Source of the DNA: Fimihabitans intestinipullorum
GTDB taxonomy: Bacteria; Bacillota_I; Bacilli_A; RF39; UBA660
NCBI GenBank assembly: GCA_018714965.1
Contig: DVML01000008.1
Coordinates: forward strand, 1 to 40,165
Direction of reading: 5' to 3'
DNA length: 40,165 nucleotides
Shown: piece by piece, positions 34,293 through 40,165 of the stretch
Position numbering within the stretch: position 1 is the stretch's first letter
Layout of the letters: each line of letters starts with the position of its first letter
Program-made: the position numbers and the translations under genes
Notes under the pieces: generated by a model
The model's database searches: none
The model's input: only the letters and a program-made list of their open reading frames with translations
Told to the model about the DNA's origin: nothing

Positions 34293-36221
34293 ATGAAAAC
34301 ACAATATAAAATGATTATACTAATCGCACTCGCTTGTATTTGTTCTATTTTAATTTACTATAAAGTAGATAAAGCAAAACCAGCGAAATTTCAAGAAGAT
34401 TTAATTGCAAAACAAGAAAAGTTAGAAAACAAATTTTTAGAAAAGACAAATTATACGATGGAACATCCTAATATTATTCTAGATCCGTATGATATTTCTC
34501 CACTTACTGCACTTGTTATCTTCGAAACGAGCGATCTTACAGCTCCTGAAGTAACAGTCAAAGGAAAAGATGAAAATACAACATTTACTAAAACGTTTAC
34601 ACCATCAAAAAAACACATCTTACCGATCTATGGACTATATCCGGATACAAATAATGAAGTTACGATCGAATGCAACGGAAAAAAGAATGTCTTTTACATT
34701 AAGACAGATCCACTTCCAGAAGATTTTGCACTTCCAACGAAAGTGATTAGCAATAAAGAAGAACTTGGAAACGAATTATATTTTGTTACACCATCTTCTG
34801 ACGGTTACGTAGCGGCATACGATGTCAATGGAGATGTCCGTTGGTATTTGAACGAATCATTCACATGGGATATTAAAAGACTCAATAATGGAAATATATT
34901 ATTAAGTAGCAATCGTCTCATCAATCCACCCTACTATATGACAGGACTTATGGAGATGGACTTACTTGGAAAAGTTTACTATGAATACACACTTCCTGGT
35001 GGATATCATCACGATGTATTCGAACTAGAAAATGGAAACTTTATCGTCGCAAGCGACAACTTTGAAAATGGTACCGTCGAAGACTATATCGTCGAAATGG
35101 ATCGCAAGACGGGAGAAATTGTCAAGACGATCGATCTTACGAAAATTCTACCACAGGACGAAGGTCGCAATGTAAATGCTACAGACTACGATTGGTTCCA
35201 TAACAACTCAGTCTGGTACGATGCTGCAACAAATTCACTTACCCTATCTGGGCGTCATCAAGACGCAGTTGTCAATTTAGATTATTCGACAAACGAGATC
35301 AACTGGATCGTCGGATCGAAAGAGGGATGGAGCAAAGAAATGCAGAAATACTTCTTTGAACCAGACGAAAATACTGAGTTTCAGTGGTCTCAACACGCTG
35401 CGATGATTTTACCAAATGGCAACTTGTTCGTATTCGATAACGGAAACAACCGTTCGAAAACTGCTGAAAATGCAGTAAACGCTGAAAACAATTACAGTCG
35501 TGGTGTCATCTATCAACTAGATAAAGAAAATAAAATGATTCATCAAATATGGCAGTACGGAAAAGAACGCGGTAGCGAGTTCTACTCCCCATACATTTCC
35601 GATGTTGATTACTTTAACGATGGGCACTATTTGATCCATTCTGGTGGTATTTCAAAAACAGAAGATGGAAAGCCAAACAACGAACCTGCAGGATTGCAAA
35701 AAGCCGGTTCTATGAACTCTATTACAACAGAAGTAAAAGATGACGAAGTTATCTTTGAAATGCAATTGCCAGGAAACTTCTATCGCGCCGAAAAAATGAG
35801 TCTATATGCCAATAACGTGTTCAAAACTGGAAAAGGAACTACACTTGGTAGCATGGGTGAAACAAAGGCAAGCGGAAAACAAACATTGTGTCTTATCAAT
35901 AAGTCGATCAACAACACTTATAAGTCACACGATATCAAAATCGTAAAAGAAAAAGATCGTCTCGCAGTGACAGGAACATTTAAAAAATCAGATAAAGTAG
36001 AAATTATTCTAGATAATACATTTAATAAAAAAGTATACGACATGATTATCTCTAAAAAGCCGTATACTGCAATGTGTGTTGATATTTTTAACGAAGAAGA
36101 AAAAGAAAATGGTATCTCTGTTACCAAGTATATCAATGACGAAGGGTTAAAGGGAAAATTCTACATTTATCTTAAGATCAATGGAACTGTTTACGATACA
36201 GATCTATACGTTACTTACTAG
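34293..36221 (+). CDS. Membrane-anchored arylsulfate sulfotransferase (ASST)
   Basis: 642 residues. An N-terminal helix (about 7-23) anchors the protein outside the cell. An Ig-like domain (about 55-140) precedes a beta-propeller. Active-site residues align with E. coli AssT: GYHHDVFE (His239/240), FHNNSVWYD (His303) with SGRHQDAVVNLD (Arg321), and QHAAMILPNGNLFVFDNG (His368, the likely sulfo-accepting His). Such enzymes move sulfate from one phenol to another without PAPS, acting on aryl sulfates in the gut. It follows def by nine bases, with an AGGAGGGG SD. No DsbA/DsbB-like partner is nearby, and the Cys pattern differs from the enterobacterial enzyme. Confidence 0.87.
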   Translation: MKTQYKMIILIALACICSILIYYKVDKAKPAKFQEDLIAKQEKLENKFLEKTNYTMEHPNIILDPYDISPLTALVIFETSDLTAPEVTVKGKDENTTFTKTFTPSKKHILPIYGLYPDTNNEVTIECNGKKNVFYIKTDPLPEDFALPTKVISNKEELGNELYFVTPSSDGYVAAYDVNGDVRWYLNESFTWDIKRLNNGNILLSSNRLINPPYYMTGLMEMDLLGKVYYEYTLPGGYHHDVFELENGNFIVASDNFENGTVEDYIVEMDRKTGEIVKTIDLTKILPQDEGRNVNATDYDWFHNNSVWYDAATNSLTLSGRHQDAVVNLDYSTNEINWIVGSKEGWSKEMQKYFFEPDENTEFQWSQHAAMILPNGNLFVFDNGNNRSKTAENAVNAENNYSRGVIYQLDKENKMIHQIWQYGKERGSEFYSPYISDVDYFNDGHYLIHSGGISKTEDGKPNNEPAGLQKAGSMNSITTEVKDDEVIFEMQLPGNFYRAEKMSLYANNVFKTGKGTTLGSMGETKASGKQTLCLINKSINNTYKSHDIKIVKEKDRLAVTGTFKKSDKVEIILDNTFNKKVYDMIISKKPYTAMCVDIFNEEEKENGISVTKYINDEGLKGKFYIYLKINGTVYDTDLYVTY

Positions 36222-36245
36222 AGAACTTTCGTTCTCTTTTCTTTT
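36221..36245 (+). terminator. Terminator of def-ASST
   Basis: Stem GAGAAC/GTTCTC with a TTTC loop, then TTTTCTTTT on the plus strand, at the ASST stop codon. Confidence 0.75.
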
Positions 36246-36272
36246 GACACTCATTATAATGTATGTTAAAAT
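36244..36272 (+). promoter_or_regulatory. Promoter of the anchored protein gene at 36297
   Basis: -35 TTGACA (36244-36249, perfect), 17-base spacer, -10 TAAAAT (36267-36272). The leader is about 20 bases. Confidence 0.75.
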
Positions 36273-36296
36273 ACCTTCAGAAAGAAGGACATAAGG

Positions 36297-37103
36297 ATGA
36301 AAATCAAAAATATCGCTGGGAAAAAATTAGCAACAATCAGTATTGTTTTCTTCGCCGGTGTCTACTCCGGAAGAATTATCGAAGGAATCAGGCAATCCGA
36401 AAAACCAATAGGAAAAATCACCGAGCAGCAACAAAATCAAACTGGTGCAAATTATTACTACGCAACACAAGAACGCGCACTAACATCATTTGAAAATGGT
36501 GTTCCAGTTTATACGGAATGGTCTCCTATTTCGGATTATGAACAAGTAACTGACAAAACTATGGTGTTTGTAAATGACACTACCAAGGTTTATTTAAAGA
36601 ATATCAATAGCGATGAGGCTGCTATTGAACTAAGTCAAGGCCTTTCTATTCAAAAAGGTATTCTATATATTGGAGGAGAAAAAAGAATGAAATTATCAAA
36701 AATGAGCAACTATGATAAATTAAAAGATGCAGTAAATAAAAATTTGATTCAATATCAAGAACGATCTTGGAACGAGGACAAAGAAATGTGGAGCGATTGG
36801 TCTAAGCGTTATTTTGTCGATTCTAAAACGAATCTAAAAAACACTGTAGATACTCAATATCGTATTATATTATATACAGATCAAGCAACCAAACAAGTAA
36901 AATGGTTCAATTTATCAGCTCTCAAAGATTCTTCTTTTCACGATAGTTCTCTATATGAAGGAGATGAGGCAGTTCCAATGGATATGTCCGATTACAACCC
37001 AGATGATCCATCACACGTTCCATACGATGCTCCTATTTACGATGGCGAAGCAGGAGAACGTTACATCAACCCAATGTTACCAAATCCAAGTTATGGAAGA
37101 TAA
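36297..37103 (+). CDS. Anchored or exported protein of unknown function
   Basis: 268 residues, no family recognised. An N-terminal segment (about 8-24, LATISIVFFAGVYSG) looks like an uncleaved signal anchor. The rest is hydrophilic. A short Gln/Asn-rich linker (about 43-52) precedes a mixed alpha/beta region with many Trp and Tyr (WNEDKEMWSDWSKRYFVD). The C-terminus is acidic and Pro/Asp-rich (DMSDYNPDDPSHVPYDAP), probably disordered. It has its own consensus promoter, a GAAGG SD and a terminator, so it is a real single gene. It follows the sulfotransferase but is transcribed separately. Confidence 0.75.
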   Translation: MKIKNIAGKKLATISIVFFAGVYSGRIIEGIRQSEKPIGKITEQQQNQTGANYYYATQERALTSFENGVPVYTEWSPISDYEQVTDKTMVFVNDTTKVYLKNINSDEAAIELSQGLSIQKGILYIGGEKRMKLSKMSNYDKLKDAVNKNLIQYQERSWNEDKEMWSDWSKRYFVDSKTNLKNTVDTQYRIILYTDQATKQVKWFNLSALKDSSFHDSSLYEGDEAVPMDMSDYNPDDPSHVPYDAPIYDGEAGERYINPMLPNPSYGR

Positions 37104-37132
37104 AAAAAGCGATTTTAATAAATCGCTTTTTT
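37103..37132 (+). terminator. Bidirectional terminator
   Basis: Stem AAAAAAGCGATTT/AAATCGCTTTTTT with a four-base loop. It serves the convergent genes on both sides. Confidence 0.85.
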
Positions 37133-37841
37133 ATTGATATTTTGCAATCTCCAAAATGTACTTCCCTTTTTTACTTTTTCCAACGATCGATTGAAGTTGA
37201 TATTTTCCATATTTTCGAATGGAAAAAACAGCCCCCTCTTCCATTTCTAATGTTCCCTTGTTCACTTCTTGATACTGGTACATAATATATTGTTGTTCGA
37301 AAAAAACTAATACTTTCTTTCTTGAAAGACCAGTAATCGCCGCAACCACAGCATCTAATCTAAGGCTCGACGTAAGATATGTCTCGCTTATTTTTTTCGG
37401 CTTATAATCCGCAATTACATCCGTCGGATTTTGTTCGATTTGAACAGGAATTTTCCCTATATGTGTAAAATACTGTTCAAAATATCTAAGGCAAGACCGT
37501 ACAATCCATAGATAGACAACATTATCCATTACGACGATGTCTCCATACATTTCAGGCTCTATTTGATGAGAGAACAGCGTTCCTAATACTTGAGAGTGCG
37601 TCACACTCTCTTTCGCAGTCACTTTCATGCAAACTATCGTAGGATCAGTTGTATATAACACAACCTTCTCTGCTTCTACAAATGGTTGGAAGAGATGATA
37701 AGAAATATTCTTATTCTTACATATTTGTGAGAGGATCAGTACCTTTCTGGGATCTAGAAAATTAGTTGCACTTCCTCTTTCTAACCGTTCGATACAGGAA
37801 GCAAAAAACATTTTCTCTTGTCTACTTATCATCTTTTGCAT
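37131..37841 (-). CDS. ylmH: S4-domain RNA-binding protein YlmH
   Basis: 236 residues. The N-terminal half includes ATNFLDPRKVLILSQIC, the family's TxFLDPRE-like motif. The C-terminal S4 domain (about 155-215) has SSLRLDAVVAAITGLSRKKV and a final IRKYGKYQL, as in YlmH. In Bacillus YlmH helps clear stalled ribosomes (RQC) and affects division. The start overlaps the ABC-F stop by 20 bases. A second ATG three codons later is equally possible, since neither has a strong SD. Coupling to an ABC-F gene, itself a ribosome-rescue family, is a sensible functional pairing. Confidence 0.85.
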   Translation of the reverse strand: MQKMISRQEKMFFASCIERLERGSATNFLDPRKVLILSQICKNKNISYHLFQPFVEAEKVVLYTTDPTIVCMKVTAKESVTHSQVLGTLFSHQIEPEMYGDIVVMDNVVYLWIVRSCLRYFEQYFTHIGKIPVQIEQNPTDVIADYKPKKISETYLTSSLRLDAVVAAITGLSRKKVLVFFEQQYIMYQYQEVNKGTLEMEEGAVFSIRKYGKYQLQSIVGKSKKGKYILEIAKYQ

Positions 37842-39423
37842 TTTGAAATTCTAAATATTCCTCATATGTCATCTGTTTATCGATATAGCTTCCACCTTCT
37901 GCAATCTCAACAATACGATTCGCAACTGTTTCGATCAACTCCAAGTCGAAACTTGAAAATAAAATAGCACCTGCAAATTTTTTCATTCCAAGATTGAGCG
38001 AGTGAATCGATTCAATATCTAAATGATTGGTAGGTTCGTCAAACAATAACAAGTTTCCCTGCTCGAGCATCATCTTAGCCAGCATGCTACGTACTTTTTC
38101 TCCTCCAGATAAGACAGAAACTTTCTTTAAACTCTCCTCTCCCGAAAATAACATACGTCCTAAAAATCCACGAATAAAACTTTCTTCCTGATTTTTAGAA
38201 TACTGCCGTAACCACTCTACTAAATTAAGATCACACTCGAAATATTTACTGTGATCTTTTGCAAAATAAGATAACTTCACCGTAGTACCAAACTTGATCG
38301 TCCCACTATCTGGCGTTTCTTCTCCTGCGATTATTTTAAATAACATCGTCTTTGCCTGTTCGTTCATTCCGACAAAAGCGATTTTATCGTCTGGACGCAC
38401 CGTTAAAGAAAAATCTTTTAATAATACCTTCCCATCTATAGTTTTATTAATTTTCTCGAGTGTCAACACTTCTTTCCCTAATGGTCGTTCCATTTCAAAA
38501 CTAACAAATGGGTACTTCCTGCTAGATGGAATAATTTCGTCTAGTTTTATTTTTTCGAGCGCCTTCTTTCGAGATGTCGCTTGTTTTGATTTTGACGCAT
38601 TGGCAGAAAATCTTTGAATAAATGATTTTAACTCTGCAATTTTCTCTTCTTTTTTCTTATTAGAATCTCTCATTTGTTTTTGAATCAGTTCACTTGATTC
38701 GAACCAGAAGTCGTAGTTTCCAACAAACATCGTCAACTTTTGATAGTCGATATCTACCATGTGGGTACATACCTTGTTTAAAAAATGACGGTCGTGGCTT
38801 ACGACGATCACCGTATTTTTAAAATTGATCAAAAATTCCTCTAGCCACATCTTACTTGCAATATCAAGCCCATTGGTAGGCTCATCCAGAAGTAATATGT
38901 CAGGGTTCCCAAACAGCGCACGGGCTAATAGCACTTTGACTTTATCGGTATCTTTTAAATCCCCCATCATCGCTGAATGTAATTCTACTGGAAGCCCTAG
39001 TCCTGAAAGTAAAATAGCTGCATCGCTTTCCGCTTGCCATCCGTTTTTCGCTTCAAATTTTTCCTCTAACTCACCAGCGCGAATTCCATCCGCTTCGCTA
39101 AAATCAGGCTTCATATAAATTGCTTCTTTTTCCTTCATGATGTCGTATAATTCGCTATCTCCCATGATCACTGTCTCTAATACAAGATAAGCGTCAAATT
39201 CATTATGATTCTGTTTTAAAATAGAGATTCGTTCCCCATTTGGAACGCTCACCGTTCCTGTTGTCGTATCGATCTCTCCACTCAAGATTTTTAAAAATGT
39301 CGATTTCCCAGCACCATTTGCCCCAATCAATCCATAGCAATTATCGTCTGTAAATTCCATATTAACGTTTTCAAATAGTGTTCTCTTTCCAAAGCGTAAA
39401 CTTACATTTTGAACTTTTAACAT
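37822..39423 (-). CDS. ABC-F family ATPase (YkpA/YbiT-like)
   Basis: 533 residues with two ABC domains joined by a charged linker (about 240-310) and no membrane part. Domain 1 has Walker A GLIGANGAGKSTFLKIL (about 32-48), Walker B ILLLDEPTNGLDI and H-loop VVSHDRHFL. Its signature is the degenerate DLKDTDKVKVLL. Domain 2 has a degenerate Walker A GMNEQAKTML, an intact VLSGGEKVRSMLAKM and LLLFDEPTNHLDI. Its H-loop reads FSSFDLEL, with Phe in place of the usual His. As I recall, degenerate domain 2 Walker A motifs are usual in YkpA. ABC-F proteins act on ribosomes. It is first in an operon with ylmH. Confidence 0.9.
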   Translation of the reverse strand: MLKVQNVSLRFGKRTLFENVNMEFTDDNCYGLIGANGAGKSTFLKILSGEIDTTTGTVSVPNGERISILKQNHNEFDAYLVLETVIMGDSELYDIMKEKEAIYMKPDFSEADGIRAGELEEKFEAKNGWQAESDAAILLSGLGLPVELHSAMMGDLKDTDKVKVLLARALFGNPDILLLDEPTNGLDIASKMWLEEFLINFKNTVIVVSHDRHFLNKVCTHMVDIDYQKLTMFVGNYDFWFESSELIQKQMRDSNKKKEEKIAELKSFIQRFSANASKSKQATSRKKALEKIKLDEIIPSSRKYPFVSFEMERPLGKEVLTLEKINKTIDGKVLLKDFSLTVRPDDKIAFVGMNEQAKTMLFKIIAGEETPDSGTIKFGTTVKLSYFAKDHSKYFECDLNLVEWLRQYSKNQEESFIRGFLGRMLFSGEESLKKVSVLSGGEKVRSMLAKMMLEQGNLLLFDEPTNHLDIESIHSLNLGMKKFAGAILFSSFDLELIETVANRIVEIAEGGSYIDKQMTYEEYLEFQNAKDDK

Positions 39424-39563
39424 CTTATCACCTCTTTTTTTACAACGTTATCATCATACCACAAATTCTTTCTATTGCAAAGAAAAAGCACATAATATGT
39501 GCATGAAATTAAGCATGTATTGTAGATGGTATTCCTAATGCTATCCAACAAAGAACAAAATAG
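39424..39563. other. Intergenic region upstream of the ABC-F gene
   Basis: It holds the terminator for the 39564 gene and the AGGTG SD of the ABC-F gene. No further gene was found. Confidence 0.5.
39483..39502 (-). terminator. Terminator of the 39564-40151 gene
   Basis: Stem GCACATA/TATGTGC with a one-base centre and five T on the minus strand. It lies about 60 bases after the stop codon. Confidence 0.7.
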
Positions 39564-40151
39564 TTATTTTCTCTTTTTCGAATCTTTTTCTTGTTTCGTC
39601 TTTAATATGTATGCTTGCAACGCTTCGAAATAAATTTGATCAAAATCATCATAATCTGTCGCCTCATACAAATCGTTATTTTGTTCCATATCAGAATCAC
39701 TTGGTTCCAATATCCTTTTTTGGGTTCTTTCTGCTAATGCATGAAGATCATGAGACATGCGTTGTTGTTCTATTTTAACTTTATTTACGATATCTTCTAT
39801 TTTTTCTCCATGCTCGAGGGCTTCAAATAATTCATTACAGATCTTTTCCGTGTGACTCGTTTTTCCGTCGCCTGGATCGCGTCCACAATAAATATGCTCA
39901 TCGTAAGGAGCACCTAATAAATTTGGTGAATGAAAATGGATTTCCGGATGCTTTTTTATAATATCTTGCACAAGAGTAACATATTTCCCAAAATTTTCAT
40001 CATTACAATAAATAACGACACTATCTCTCCTGTTAATTCCTGGTTCGTTATTTATTTTAAAATCAAAATCATCATATTTTTTCTCCAATAAACTAGCTAT
40101 CAATGCATTTGCAAAATAATGTAAATCATGATTATCAATGCTTAAATACAT
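39564..40151 (-). CDS. Hypothetical soluble protein, possibly 5'-truncated by the window
   Basis: 195 residues from the ATG at 40151, no family recognised. The sequence is soluble, acidic and without signal peptide or membrane helix. An N-terminal alpha/beta part (about 1-75, with DSVVIYCNDENFGKYVTLVQ and HFHSPNLLGAPYDEHIYC) is followed by a helical, coiled-coil-like part (about 100-150) and a polar C-terminus (QEKDSKKRK). No SD is visible in the 14 bases left upstream and the frame stays open to the window edge. The true start may therefore lie outside. Confidence 0.65.
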   Translation of the reverse strand: MYLSIDNHDLHYFANALIASLLEKKYDDFDFKINNEPGINRRDSVVIYCNDENFGKYVTLVQDIIKKHPEIHFHSPNLLGAPYDEHIYCGRDPGDGKTSHTEKICNELFEALEHGEKIEDIVNKVKIEQQRMSHDLHALAERTQKRILEPSDSDMEQNNDLYEATDYDDFDQIYFEALQAYILKTKQEKDSKKRK

Positions 40152-40165
40152 TTTTAATAAATTTT

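Noticed and set aside
36223..36234. GAACTTTCGTTC as a LexA box
   Set aside because: It is the core of an intrinsic terminator (GAGAAC/GTTCTC followed by T-rich sequence) at the sulfotransferase stop codon.
36263..36493. Plus-strand Arg/Lys/Asn-rich frame overlapping the anchored protein gene
   Set aside because: It is an out-of-frame shadow, starts inside the promoter at 36244-36272, and has no SD.

Overview
The window is one contig stretch of a low-GC (visibly about 35-38%) Gram-positive-type chromosome. The gene families and their order (dnaG-rpoD next to trmK and a YqfQ-like gene, ylbJ next to ylbL, xseA-xseB, nusB, mutS, comEA-comEC) point to Bacillota, class Bacilli in the broad sense. 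A compact uncultured gut lineage near Mollicutes/Erysipelotrichia (RF39-like) is my best guess, but it is inference. The standard bacterial code fits: dnaG ends in TGA inside an ATGA overlap with rpoD. Most genes have clear Shine-Dalgarno (SD) sequences and compact hairpin + U-run terminators. No rRNA, tRNA, CRISPR array or transposase was found.

Layout. 1-6.7 kb: leftward housekeeping and repair genes: a run-off gene start, xseB-xseA (promoter containing a LexA-like box), nusB, two small membrane proteins, mutS and a zinc-dependent phospholipase C-like protein. 6.7-9 kb: YlbL/SepM-type PDZ-Lon protease, divergent from YlbJ. 9-16.4 kb: a type IV pilus-like locus with two tandem minor pilins carrying C-terminal glycine-rich domains of the ALK/LTK type, a GspE/PilB ATPase on the opposite strand, prepilin peptidase and a PilC/GspF platform protein with an unusual 240-residue N-terminal extension. 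16.4-22 kb: YqfQ-like protein, trmK, a CmpB-like membrane protein, a frameshifted exported-protein gene, rpoD and dnaG. 22-25.6 kb: GntR/ABC operon, UV-damage endonuclease UvsE and a DUF6512-like membrane protein. 25.6-32.1 kb: the probable major pilin, a displaced comEC 3' fragment, an AT-rich insertion with a frameshifted HExxH metallopeptidase and dinD, then comEC and comEA. 32.2-40.2 kb: FtsW-like protein, a YjcZ-like miniprotein, peptide deformylase, an arylsulfate sulfotransferase, an unknown anchored protein, YlmH, an ABC-F ATPase and an unknown protein.

How it fits together. Pilins, ATPase, platform and prepilin peptidase (9-16 kb), the pilin at 26 kb and comEA/comEC (29-32 kb) together supply most parts of a competence/type IV pilus machine: assembly, retraction-independent DNA capture, DNA binding (ComEA) and the DNA channel (ComEC). 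comFA/comFC are not in the window. The pilins with glycine-rich domains are the most distinctive feature. The second is comEC itself: its 3' end appears to have been swapped together with two cargo genes, leaving a divergent old 3' end 2.1 kb downstream.

Two genes (18107-19065 and 27381-28492) are each split by what looks like one missing T in a short T run. They may be real pseudogenes, recoded genes or assembly errors.
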